From an uncultured Holdemanella sp. (GTDB lineage Bacteria; Bacillota_I; Bacilli_A; Erysipelotrichales; Erysipelotrichaceae), in contig CAAEDN010000107.1 in NCBI GenBank assembly GCA_900754615.1, positions 1-7,377 on the forward strand: a DNA stretch of 7,377 nucleotides, read 5' to 3'. The translations under genes and the position numbers were made by a program. Positions 1-6,332 of the stretch are shown here, one piece after another. The notes under the pieces were generated by a model. It saw nothing but the letters and a program-made list of their open reading frames with translations. It searched no databases and was not told the origin of the DNA. Positions within the stretch are counted from its first letter, which is position 1. Every line of letters begins with the position of its first letter.

Positions 1-75
1 GCGCGTTGGAGAAACGGTTAACTCACATGCCTTTCACGCATGCATTCACGGGTTCGAATCCCGTACGCGTCACCA
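1..75 (+). tRNA. tRNA-Glu (anticodon UUC), first base outside the window
   Basis: A cloverleaf can be folded by eye. The acceptor 5' strand is 1-6 and pairs with 65-70; the missing base 1 would be a G pairing with C71. The D stem is GAG 9-11 with CTC 22-24. The anticodon stem is CATGC 26-30 with GCATG 38-42, around the seven-base loop CTTTCAC (31-37), which places anticodon TTC at 33-35. The T stem is ACGGG with CCCGT around TTCGAAT. The discriminator is A72 and the CCA end is encoded at 73-75. The loop and the T-arm resemble typical bacterial tRNA-Glu, which decodes GAA/GAG. Only the first nucleotide is cut off by the window edge. Its promoter lies outside; it may be the last gene of a tRNA cluster. 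Confidence 0.95.
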
Positions 76-86
76 TTTTTCAAACT

Positions 87-110
87 AAGTCCGAAAGGAC
101 TTCTTTTTTT
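87..110 (+). terminator. Rho-independent terminator after tRNA-Glu
   Basis: A 6-bp stem AAGTCC/GGACTT (87-92 and 97-102) closed by a GAAA tetraloop is followed by C and seven Ts (104-110). It lies 11 bases after the tRNA 3' end and separates it from the transporter gene. Confidence 0.85.
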
Positions 111-169
111 ATTCAAAACACAGCTTTTCAGAAACGTTAAGAAAAATTAATATTATTTTTTTCATAAAA

Positions 170-199
170 TTGCGTAAACCCTTTCACAAATGATATAAT
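170..199 (+). promoter_or_regulatory. Extended -10 promoter of the NSS transporter gene
   Basis: A consensus TATAAT at 194-199 is preceded by TG at 191-192, giving the extended -10 form TGnTATAAT. The -35 is weak (TTGCGT, 170-175, 18-bp spacer), as extended -10 promoters tolerate. Transcription would start near 206, almost on top of a GTG at 208, so that GTG could not have a ribosome site. This supports ATG 229 as the real start. Confidence 0.75.
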
Positions 200-228
200 C
201 TAAATCAGTGAGGAAGGGTGTTTTTATT

Positions 229-1593
229 ATGCACAATAAACGTAGTACATTTTCTGGCAAATTAGGATTTGTCTTGTCTGCCGCAGGAGCCAGTGTTGGC
301 CTTGGCAATATATGGAGATTTCCTTATTTAGCCGCTAAATACGGAGGAGGAATCTTCTTACTTATTTACATTGTTCTTGCCTTAACTTTTGGTTATACAA
401 TGATCATAGCCGAAACAACGCTAGGTCGAATGACAAAGAAAAGTCCTGTTGGAGCTTTTCATACTTTCGCAAAGACAAAGTTTGCGTCATTTTCTGGATG
501 GATCAATGCCATCATTCCCATTTTGATCGTACCCTATTATTCTGTAATCGGAGGTTGGGTCATCAAATATTTATTTGAGTATCTAAAAGGCGATGCTAAA
601 CTATTGGCAACAGATTCTTATTTCTCATCTTTTATTTCAAATGGCATTTCAACTGAAGTATGTTTTATACTCTTTACTTTCTTTACCCTAGCCATTATCT
701 ATGCAGGTGTTCAAAATGGAATTGAAAGAGTATCGAAATTTATGATGCCAGTTCTTGTCGTATTATCTGTAATCATTGCAGGATATTCAATCAGTCGACC
801 TGGTGCAATTGAAGGGGTTAAATATTTCTTAATTCCTAACTTTGATAACTTTTCATGGATGACCGTAGTTAGTGCTATGGGACAAATGTTCTATTCTCTA
901 TCCATAGCGATGGGTATCTTGATCACATTTGGTTCTTACATGAAAAAAGACGTGTCCATTGAAGGATCCACAGAAAACGTGGAAATCTTTGATACGGCCA
1001 TTGCGATCATGGCAGGATTAATGATCATTCCAGCTGTTTTCTCTTTTTCTGGCGGAAACATGGAAACATTAAAAGCCGGACCATCCTTGATGTTCATCAC
1101 AATTCCTAAAGTATTCGCAAGTATGGGATTTGGTACAGGCATTGGAATTATCTTCTTCTTGTTGGTGTTATTTGCGGCTATCACAAGCTCTATTGCACTA
1201 ACTGAAAGTGCTGTATCTACATTCCAAGATGAATTACATTGGTCCAGAAAAAAATCTACAATCATTTTAGGTATTATTATGATTGGACTAGGCACGCTTT
1301 CTTGTTTAGGTTATGGACCATTATCCAACGTAACAATCATCGGCATGCAATTTTTAGACTTCTTTGATTTCTTGACAAATTCTGTCATGATGCCAATCGC
1401 TGCCATTGCGATTTGTATCTTTGTTTCTAAAGTTGTTGGATTAGAAAAAATTGAAGAGGAAATTACGCAGGACGGCAATTCATTCAAACGCAAAAAAATA
1501 TTCAATTTCATGATTCAATACTTATGTCCAATTTTCGCATTCATTATTTTATTAAGTTCAATTGCGAATGCATTTGGATTCATTGCCATGTAA
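229..1593 (+). CDS. NSS/SNF family sodium-dependent amino-acid transporter, 11 TM
   Basis: This is a 454-residue integral membrane protein of the neurotransmitter:sodium symporter family, whose bacterial members import amino acids with Na+ (LeuT, Tyt1, MhsT). The family signature GLGNIWRFPY is at residues 24-33 in TM1. It includes N27 (Na1 ligand position in LeuT) and R30 (extracellular gate position), which fall at the same numbers as in LeuT. T319-S320 in TM8 (AAITSSIA) match the Na2 site. I count 11 hydrophobic segments, roughly 11-33, 40-66, 88-118, 141-160, 170-188, 210-237, 251-273, 301-331, 343-360, 376-401 and 424-451. That lacks the twelfth helix of LeuT, as in many short bacterial members. 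Start: an upstream in-frame GTG at 208 would add 7 residues, but ATG 229 is preceded by AGGAAGGG (211-218), and the predicted transcription start (about 206) leaves no leader for the GTG. The gene is monocistronic, between a dedicated promoter and terminator. The amino-acid substrate cannot be told from sequence alone. Confidence 0.93.
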   Translation: MHNKRSTFSGKLGFVLSAAGASVGLGNIWRFPYLAAKYGGGIFLLIYIVLALTFGYTMIIAETTLGRMTKKSPVGAFHTFAKTKFASFSGWINAIIPILIVPYYSVIGGWVIKYLFEYLKGDAKLLATDSYFSSFISNGISTEVCFILFTFFTLAIIYAGVQNGIERVSKFMMPVLVVLSVIIAGYSISRPGAIEGVKYFLIPNFDNFSWMTVVSAMGQMFYSLSIAMGILITFGSYMKKDVSIEGSTENVEIFDTAIAIMAGLMIIPAVFSFSGGNMETLKAGPSLMFITIPKVFASMGFGTGIGIIFFLLVLFAAITSSIALTESAVSTFQDELHWSRKKSTIILGIIMIGLGTLSCLGYGPLSNVTIIGMQFLDFFDFLTNSVMMPIAAIAICIFVSKVVGLEKIEEEITQDGNSFKRKKIFNFMIQYLCPIFAFIILLSSIANAFGFIAM

Positions 1594-1618
1594 GCTTAGT
1601 TCACGCTAAGCTTTTTTT
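1592..1618 (+). terminator. Rho-independent terminator of the transporter gene
   Basis: A perfect 8-bp stem AAGCTTAG/CTAAGCTT (1592-1599 and 1606-1613) with a 6-base loop runs into a T tract ending at 1618. The stem begins inside the TAA stop codon (1591-1593), so the gene and terminator are fused with no 3' UTR. Confidence 0.88.
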
Positions 1619-1658
1619 GTACATAAATTTAATGTAAACTAATTGCAGGAGGTAATTT

Positions 1659-2195
1659 ATGAACATTACAGTATATTTAGGATCAACCTACGGAAATGAT
1701 CCAGACTTTAAAACAAAAATAATAGAATTAGGTACATGGATCGCCAAAAACAATCATACATTAGTATTCGGTGGTTCTAAGACTGGATTAATGGGAGAAC
1801 TAGCCAATAGCACATTAAATGCGGGCGGCAAAGTCATTGGTGTAGAAGCACAAATGTTTGTGGATGAAGGTGTCCACATGGATAATCTTACCGAGTTATA
1901 CATTGAAAAAGATATTGCCGATAGAAGAACAAGAATGATTGAACTTGGTGATGCTTTCATTGCCTTTCCTGGTGCAACTGGAACGCTTGAAGAAATCAGT
2001 GAAATCTTATCAAAAATCTCATTATTCCAGCTTCAATGTCCTTGTATCTTCTATAATGTGAATGGTTATTACGATCATTTAAAAGCATTCTTACAACATA
2101 TGATCGATTGTGAATTGTCCACGCCAAAACAGCAACAAAACATCTATTTCTTAGATTCAATCGATGAAATCGCAAACAAATTAAAGGACGAGTAA
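1659..2195 (+). CDS. LOG-family (TIGR00730-type) nucleoside 5'-monophosphate phosphoribohydrolase
   Basis: This 178-residue cytosolic protein has the size and Rossmann-like fold signature of the LOG/lysine-decarboxylase-like family. In plants these enzymes release free cytokinin base from the riboside monophosphate; bacterial members hydrolyse AMP-like nucleotides to base plus ribose-5-phosphate. Visible motifs: an N-terminal VYLGST strand-loop (5-10), the phosphate-binding GGSKTGLMGELA (38-49), the basic DRRTRM segment (88-93), and PGATGTLEE (104-112), which corresponds to the hallmark PGGxGTxxE with the second Gly replaced by Ala. The conserved Glu (111/112) and Arg residues remain, so activity is plausible. 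ATG 1659 has a perfect AGGAGGT at 1647-1653 with a 5-base spacer. I see no convincing promoter in the 40 bp after the preceding terminator. The gene converges on the mannitol operon, with 19 bp between the two stop codons. The physiological nucleotide is unknown. Confidence 0.88.
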   Translation: MNITVYLGSTYGNDPDFKTKIIELGTWIAKNNHTLVFGGSKTGLMGELANSTLNAGGKVIGVEAQMFVDEGVHMDNLTELYIEKDIADRRTRMIELGDAFIAFPGATGTLEEISEILSKISLFQLQCPCIFYNVNGYYDHLKAFLQHMIDCELSTPKQQQNIYFLDSIDEIANKLKDE

Positions 2196-2213
2196 ATTTT
2201 CTCGTCCTTCTTT
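2184..2213. terminator. Shared bidirectional terminator between convergent genes
   Basis: A 9-bp stem AAGGACGAG/CTCGTCCTT (2184-2192 and 2201-2209) has an 8-base AT loop. On the + strand it is followed by CTTTATTA; on the - strand it lies 5 bases past the permease stop and is followed by a weaker T/A-rich tail. The LOG stop codon TAA (2193-2195) sits in the loop and the left arm is coding. The tails are modest, so efficiency is uncertain in both directions. Confidence 0.65.
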
Positions 2214-2214
2214 A

Positions 2215-4068
2215 TTATGATAATTGTTTTAATATCCACTCTTTATCATTCGTTGTCTTCATTTTATTAAGTACGTTCTCATCTTCAAGGGCCAAACATA
2301 TTTTAGATAATACTTCCATATGTTCTCCACCCTTACCTGCAATACCAATCACAAGTTGTGCTTTTTCATTCCCAAATTGAATTCCATCTGGATATTGAAG
2401 CAATACGATCCCTGTTTTATGAATCACATCATCACCATGTGTAGTGCCATGAGGAATAGCTAATCCCATACCAATATATGTAGTTACCAATTCTTCACGT
2501 TCCAACATAGCCGGAATATATGCACCATCTACATAACCTAATTCTCTTAATAACTTTCCAGCTTCTGTAATCGCTTCTTCTTTTGATACAGAAGGAAGGT
2601 TTAATTTAATTCCATCCAATTGAATGACATCTTCTTGAACAGGCTTTGTTTCATTTTCTTCAACAGGAACTTCAGTCACAATAGAATCACCTGTTGATAA
2701 CTGGAAAAACAAATTATCTAAGGCTGGATCTGCCAAAAAGTTTGAAATTGTGACTACTTTCGCAAAAGGCGCAGATTTTTTTGCACGCTCTACCAAAGTT
2801 TCTTGTACGACCGCAATATCACAATCTACTGGAATATTATCCACAGAAGTATTGATTACAGTTAAATCTGGTCGCACACCTTTTAAACGATTTCTAAATT
2901 TAGTAGCTCCCATTGCACTGGATCCCATACCTGCATCACACGCGAATACGATCTTACGAACCAAAGAAACATCAAGTAAGGCTTCACTTCTTCCTTTACT
3001 TTCTGCTTTCATTGACTGCATTTTTTTATTTGCTTCATCCAAGTTCTTTTCCCCAGCAAACTTTACAATCGGGCTTGCCACCAAGAAAGATACCCCAGCC
3101 GCAATCAAAACACCTAATGCTGTCATAAGCACTGAGCCCTTTTCAGCCATCGACAAGAAGGCAATAATAGATCCTGGACTTGATGGTCCTTTTAGACCAA
3201 TATTGAAAATAGAATAGAATGCAATTGCACAAATATTTCCTAAAATTGGAGCAACGATCACAACTGGGTTCATTAATATATAAGGAAAATAAATTTCATG
3301 AATTCCACCCAAGAAATGAATGATGATAGCTCCAGGTGCAGAGTCTTTAGTTGCTTTATCCTTCGCAAATAACCAATAAGCCAATAACACACCTAGGCCT
3401 GGACCTGGATTCGCCTCTAACATATACATAATAGATTTTCCTGTCTGTGCAGCTTGTTCAGCTCCAATTGGTGTAAATATTCCATGATTGATCGCATTGT
3501 TTAAGAACAAGACTTTGGCTGGTTCAATAAAAATCGCTACCAAAGGAATCAATCCCTTATTTACAAGTATATCAACTCCATATGTTAACACAGTCAAAAC
3601 ACCTGTCATAAATGGACCAATAATATAATATCCTAATATCGCAATCAACATACCTAAAATACCGACTGAAAAATTGTTGATTAACATTTCAAATCCAGCT
3701 GGCATATGTCCATCCATCATTTGATCAAATTTTTTTATTACCCAGCCAGAGAATGGTCCCATGACCATAGCTGCCATAAGCATTGGCTGACCTTGTGTTC
3801 CTCCAACTCCGGCAATACATCCAACAATCGCAATCGATCCCATCACAAGGCCTCGATCGCCTCCAACCATTCTACCTCCGGTTGCTGCAATCAGTACTGG
3901 TAATAAGTAAGTCAACATATACGGTTGAATCGACGCCAATTTTTCATTTGGAAACCATCCATCCGCAATAAATAAAGCTGTTATAAATCCCCAAGCAATG
4001 AAAGCACCAATATTGGGCATAACCATCGCAGATAAGCTTTTCCCTAGCTTTTGAAGAGTCGTTTTCAT
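2215..4068 (-). CDS. mtlA: PTS mannitol-type permease, full-length EIICBA
   Basis: This 617-residue membrane enzyme imports a hexitol, very probably mannitol, while phosphorylating it from PEP via HPr. Domain order is IIC, IIB, IIA, as in E. coli MtlA (637 aa). The N-terminal membrane domain IIC (about 1-340) aligns by eye with E. coli MtlA almost word for word: MVMPNIGAFIAWG near the start, FLLNNAINHGIF-like mid-domain text and GGIHEIYFPY with H257/E258, the essential substrate-binding region. The IIB domain (about 370-457) carries the phosphocysteine loop CDAGMGSSAMG starting at C377. The IIA domain (about 475-617) carries the phosphohistidine H540 in IPHGTTHG. All three phosphotransfer or substrate elements are intact, so it should be functional. 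The start is ATG 4068 with AAGGA just upstream on the - strand. It is the last gene of the operon, 23 bp after the DeoR regulator. Mannitol is inferred from MtlA similarity; a related hexitol is possible. The usual partners mtlR and mtlD are not next to it. Confidence 0.95.
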   Translation of the reverse strand: MKTTLQKLGKSLSAMVMPNIGAFIAWGFITALFIADGWFPNEKLASIQPYMLTYLLPVLIAATGGRMVGGDRGLVMGSIAIVGCIAGVGGTQGQPMLMAAMVMGPFSGWVIKKFDQMMDGHMPAGFEMLINNFSVGILGMLIAILGYYIIGPFMTGVLTVLTYGVDILVNKGLIPLVAIFIEPAKVLFLNNAINHGIFTPIGAEQAAQTGKSIMYMLEANPGPGLGVLLAYWLFAKDKATKDSAPGAIIIHFLGGIHEIYFPYILMNPVVIVAPILGNICAIAFYSIFNIGLKGPSSPGSIIAFLSMAEKGSVLMTALGVLIAAGVSFLVASPIVKFAGEKNLDEANKKMQSMKAESKGRSEALLDVSLVRKIVFACDAGMGSSAMGATKFRNRLKGVRPDLTVINTSVDNIPVDCDIAVVQETLVERAKKSAPFAKVVTISNFLADPALDNLFFQLSTGDSIVTEVPVEENETKPVQEDVIQLDGIKLNLPSVSKEEAITEAGKLLRELGYVDGAYIPAMLEREELVTTYIGMGLAIPHGTTHGDDVIHKTGIVLLQYPDGIQFGNEKAQLVIGIAGKGGEHMEVLSKICLALEDENVLNKMKTTNDKEWILKQLS

Positions 4069-4091
4069 AATTGTCCTTTCTTAGGACTTCC

Positions 4092-4853
4092 TTAATATAC
4101 AGATAGTCCTCGCTTTTCACATTCTTGTTTAAAACTATCTGAAAGTAACGAATCACTAATCAACACGTCCACCTGATCTAAATCACAAATTGTATATGTA
4201 CCCTTTCTTTCCACTTTGCTAGAATCCATTAACACAATCACTTTTTTAGATCTTTCAATTGCTTTTCGCTTTAACTCACAATCCTCTAAAGATTCACATG
4301 TAAACCCCGTATCCTTCGCATAACGAGTCACGCCAATAAAAGCCACATCGAAATTTACTTTTTCTAAACAACGAAGTCCATCCATGCCGTTGACGCTAAA
4401 GCTTCGCATATTTAAATTTCCACCTGTCACAAATACTTTCGATTTAGAAAGTTTTGCCATCTCTATAGCACACGTTAAGCCACTTGTATAAAAAATATTA
4501 TTTTGATTATTTAAGACATGTGCCAACATTGTAGTCGTACTGCCTGAATCCACAAAAATTGTCTTAGCTGGTTCTACAAATGATAATGCCTTTTGCGCTA
4601 TCTCTTTCTTTTCGTTTACATTCCGCCCGTAACGAAGTTTTAATACATCATCATTTCCAGAAACCACATCCATAGATTTGGCTCCCCCATAAATTCGAAT
4701 AATTCTTTTAGCTTGATCTAAATATTTTAAATCTGTACGCAATGTCATTTCAGACACAGAAGGAAATTTTTCTTTTAATTGTGTAAAAGTTACCGTTTGG
4801 TTTTCATTCACAAACTCTACAATTTCGTTTCTTCTTTGATCCATTACTTCCAT
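4092..4853 (-). CDS. DeoR-family transcriptional regulator of the hexitol locus
   Basis: This 253-residue cytosolic DNA-binding regulator has the typical DeoR-family layout and length. The N-terminal winged helix-turn-helix spans about residues 5-57, with recognition helix SEMTLRTDLKYL (34-45) and wing RIYGGA (53-58). The C-terminal sugar-phosphate-sensing domain has DSGSTT (102-107), in place of the common DxGTTxxxLA motif, a TGGNLN segment (143-148) and DSSKVERKG (210-218). Start choice: an upstream in-frame ATG at 4889 would add 12 residues (YTKYSKYRRYC), but these lie over the promoter and direct repeat. ATG 4853 has a perfect AGGAGGT (4859-4865) 5 bases away. It is located between the dehydrogenase and mtlA on the same strand and probably controls both, plus the divergent kinase. 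Family members usually repress and respond to a phosphorylated intermediate; fructose-1-phosphate or the hexitol phosphate is my inference. It replaces the MtlR-type activator seen in many Bacillota. Confidence 0.92.
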   Translation of the reverse strand: MEVMDQRRNEIVEFVNENQTVTFTQLKEKFPSVSEMTLRTDLKYLDQAKRIIRIYGGAKSMDVVSGNDDVLKLRYGRNVNEKKEIAQKALSFVEPAKTIFVDSGSTTTMLAHVLNNQNNIFYTSGLTCAIEMAKLSKSKVFVTGGNLNMRSFSVNGMDGLRCLEKVNFDVAFIGVTRYAKDTGFTCESLEDCELKRKAIERSKKVIVLMDSSKVERKGTYTICDLDQVDVLISDSLLSDSFKQECEKRGLSVY

Positions 4854-4863
4854 ACAATACCTC

Positions 4864-4881
4864 CTGTATTTACTGTATTTA
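4864..4881 (-). repeat. Tandem 9-bp direct repeat, possible operator upstream of the DeoR gene
   Basis: Two perfect adjacent copies of TAAATACAG (- strand reading; 4873-4881 and 4864-4872) fill the space between the predicted -10 and the Shine-Dalgarno, covering the likely transcription start. The position fits an autoregulatory operator, or a duplication of the leader. It does not match the motif repeated in the divergent region at 6201-6288, so a different binding mode or protein cannot be excluded. Confidence 0.5.
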
Positions 4882-4909
4882 GTATACACAAGATTCTCGG
4901 TTTAATAAA
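4881..4909 (-). promoter_or_regulatory. Possible internal promoter for the DeoR regulator and mtlA
   Basis: On the - strand a -10 TATACT (4881-4886) lies 17 bp from a weak -35 TTTATT (4904-4909), just past the dehydrogenase stop. It would allow the regulator and permease to be transcribed independently of the main operon promoter. The -35 is poor, so this is tentative. Confidence 0.45.
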
Positions 4910-4911
4910 AT

Positions 4912-6174
4912 CTATTCTTGTTCAAAATGAGCCAATAAATATTCTTCGGCTTCAGGACACCACAATCCCTTATGCGCATCTACAATATCTGCCAACGCAG
5001 TATATCGATCATCTTTTTCTCCCATTTTTCTTAAATCTGTCAATGCAACCAATGGCATATTTAAATGTGTATAAATTAGTTTCTTACCACCTGGAATCTT
5101 AGGCAAATTTAATGTTGTTTCAGCCGCTGCATTCAAGCCACCAATATGCGTAACCATAACAGCTGGATCAATACGATTTTCTGCTGTTAAGCGTAAAGAT
5201 TCAATCATATCATCTGTATTTCCGCCTGTAGTTCCCATTACGTGTGTCGAATTATAGTGAACATCATAGAAATTCATTCTTGCACTAAACTGATTATCCG
5301 TAGGTCCTGCAAAGAAGTTTAAGCAACCATCACGACCTAATACAGCGCTTGACAATTCCACAACCGCTTCAACCGGTGCATAACAGAATACATCATCAAA
5401 ACCAGTTCCACCTGTAATTTCTTTTAAACCGGCTGCAGGATCTTCCATCTTTCCTGTATTCACGAAATGCAATTCAATTCCATCCGCTGCCGCTTCTTCA
5501 ACCGGGAATAAGTGAGCTGCACGATCCAATCTTTCTTGATTCACATCCGCAACCACAACCATTTTAGGACGAACATCTCTATGCAATGCATATGTTAATG
5601 CGCCAAGTCCCATAGGACCTGCTCCTGCAAGAATCGCTAACTTTCCATCTTTTTTAATTCCCATATCATGTTTATATACACCCATATGAGTATGATAAGC
5701 CGCATTAAACGCTCCAATCGAACATGACATAGGCTCTGCTAAGCTTGCTTCATAATAAGCTTTTCCTTTATATTCAAGCAAGCATCCTAGTTCCATAACT
5801 TCAGCCGGAATAATACAGTAAGTTGTATCTCCACCAAAGAATTCATAAGAATATCCAGGTGACCACATTGTTCCTTTATAATTTAATGCTGGTTGTAAAG
5901 TAAATTTCATTCCAGGTTTAAATTTGTCTTGATGTTTAGCACCCACCTTAACAATATCACCCGCCATTTCATGTCCCATAATAGCTGGATGATCCGCCAC
6001 ATCTTCATGAACACGTTTATGATTCACTCCCAAGATGGCACATTTGTAAGTTGACATACAGACACTATCTGAGACAACCTTTACTAAAATCTCATCTTCC
6101 TTAATTTCTGGTAATTCAAATTCGTCTAATCTTAAATCATTAGCTCCATGTAATCGCACTGCCTTTGCTTTCAT
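4912..6174 (-). CDS. SorE-like zinc-dependent medium-chain dehydrogenase acting on a hexitol/ketose phosphate
   Basis: This 420-residue cytosolic enzyme of the medium-chain dehydrogenase family is closest, by remembered sequence, to L-sorbose-1-phosphate reductase (SorE). Shared blocks include DGCLNFFAGP (282-291), NFYDVHY (301-307), GGNTDDM (317-323) and LNAAxETTLNLP (348-358). Catalytic zinc ligands are C39, H68-E69 (GHE) and probably E147. The four-cysteine structural-zinc lobe of classical alcohol dehydrogenases is missing, as expected for this branch. The Rossmann motif GAGPMG is at 184-189 and D210 ends the second strand, suggesting NAD(H). A C-terminal tail of about 45 residues follows LPLVAL-like text. 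ATG 6174 has GAGGAG at 6184-6189, 9 bases upstream. It is first gene of the operon with the regulator and mtlA, in the slot where mtlD would be expected, so it probably oxidises the hexitol phosphate made by the permease. SorE itself handles the carbinol next to the phosphorylated carbon; on mannitol-1-phosphate that would give fructose-1-phosphate. The exact substrate is unproven. Confidence 0.87.
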   Translation of the reverse strand: MKAKAVRLHGANDLRLDEFELPEIKEDEILVKVVSDSVCMSTYKCAILGVNHKRVHEDVADHPAIMGHEMAGDIVKVGAKHQDKFKPGMKFTLQPALNYKGTMWSPGYSYEFFGGDTTYCIIPAEVMELGCLLEYKGKAYYEASLAEPMSCSIGAFNAAYHTHMGVYKHDMGIKKDGKLAILAGAGPMGLGALTYALHRDVRPKMVVVADVNQERLDRAAHLFPVEEAAADGIELHFVNTGKMEDPAAGLKEITGGTGFDDVFCYAPVEAVVELSSAVLGRDGCLNFFAGPTDNQFSARMNFYDVHYNSTHVMGTTGGNTDDMIESLRLTAENRIDPAVMVTHIGGLNAAAETTLNLPKIPGGKKLIYTHLNMPLVALTDLRKMGEKDDRYTALADIVDAHKGLWCPEAEEYLLAHFEQE

Positions 6175-6200
6175 TTCAAAAGTCTCCTCTCTCTGTTAAT

Positions 6201-6213
6201 TGTTGTTTCAAAA
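6201..6213 (+). promoter_or_regulatory. Putative operator, copy A
   Basis: TGTTGTTTCAAAA. It lies just downstream of the predicted transcription start of the dehydrogenase operon. It is one of three related 13-mers in this divergent region and matches copy B at 12 of 13 positions, which starts 53 bp away (about five helical turns). Confidence 0.55.
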
Positions 6214-6224
6214 GCTACATCTAC

Positions 6225-6252
6225 ATAATATACCTTTATTTTTGGTTGTCAA
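6225..6252 (-). promoter_or_regulatory. Main promoter of the dehydrogenase-regulator-mtlA operon
   Basis: On the - strand a perfect -35 TTGACA (6247-6252) is separated by 16 bp from -10 TATTAT (6225-6230, 5 of 6). The transcription start would be near 6218, giving a 5' leader of about 44 bases. Operator-like copies A and B flank it, one over the start region and one directly upstream of the -35. Confidence 0.75.
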
Positions 6253-6253
6253 C

Positions 6254-6266
6254 TGTTATTTCAAAA
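6254..6266 (+). promoter_or_regulatory. Putative operator, copy B
   Basis: TGTTATTTCAAAA. It abuts the -35 of the - strand promoter and is in the same orientation as copy A. Its TGTTATTTC also forms an interrupted inverted repeat with GAAACAACA of copy C (6280-6288). Confidence 0.5.
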
Positions 6267-6275
6267 ATATTTCAC

Positions 6276-6288
6276 TTGCGAAACAACA
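6276..6288 (-). promoter_or_regulatory. Putative operator, copy C (inverted)
   Basis: Read on the - strand this is TGTTGTTTCGCAA, 11 of 13 identical to copy A. It covers the place where the -35 of the kinase promoter would lie (about 6281-6286), so a bound regulator would directly affect kinase transcription. Confidence 0.5.
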
Positions 6289-6303
6289 ATAAAAGGAGTA
6301 TTC

Positions 6304-6309
6304 TATAAT
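6304..6309 (+). promoter_or_regulatory. -10 element of the 1-phosphofructokinase promoter
   Basis: This is a consensus TATAAT with predicted start near 6316, leaving a leader of only about 17 bases that contains AAGGAGA (6321-6327). No good -35 is visible at 17 bp; the site is occupied by operator copy C. The promoter may therefore be weak alone or regulator-dependent. Confidence 0.6.
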
Positions 6310-6332
6310 CAGATAAAGAAAAGGAGATCATT

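Noticed and set aside
173..186. Possible CcpA cre-like site in the transporter promoter (GTAAACCCTTTCA with flanking base)
   Set aside because: It matches about 11 of 14 cre positions, but the nearly invariant central CG is CC, so chance similarity is likely.
208..228. Upstream GTG start for the transporter, adding 7 residues
   Set aside because: The GTG lies at the predicted transcription start and would have no ribosome site; AGGAAGGG just after it serves ATG 229.
936..1511. Open frames on the - strand inside the transporter gene (936-1295 and 1311-1511)
   Set aside because: They are antisense to a clearly conserved gene, have no ribosome sites and match no family I know.
1754..1960. Open frame on the - strand inside the LOG gene
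   Set aside because: It is a shadow of the conserved coding frame with no own signals.
2750..3971. Several + strand open frames opposite mtlA (within 2750-3971)
   Set aside because: The - strand encodes a full, motif-intact EIICBA; these frames are antisense shadows with no promoter or ribosome site.
3944..4156. Small - strand frame across the regulator-mtlA junction
   Set aside because: It overlaps the ends of two well-supported genes in another frame and has no family resemblance.
4779..5102. + strand open frame of 107 codons over the regulator and dehydrogenase ends
   Set aside because: It is antisense to both genes, crosses their promoter region and resembles no known protein.
6254..6288. 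Reading the motif copies as a CRISPR or mobile-element repeat
   Set aside because: There are only three short, diverged copies in mixed orientation with irregular spacing, all at promoters; operators explain them better.
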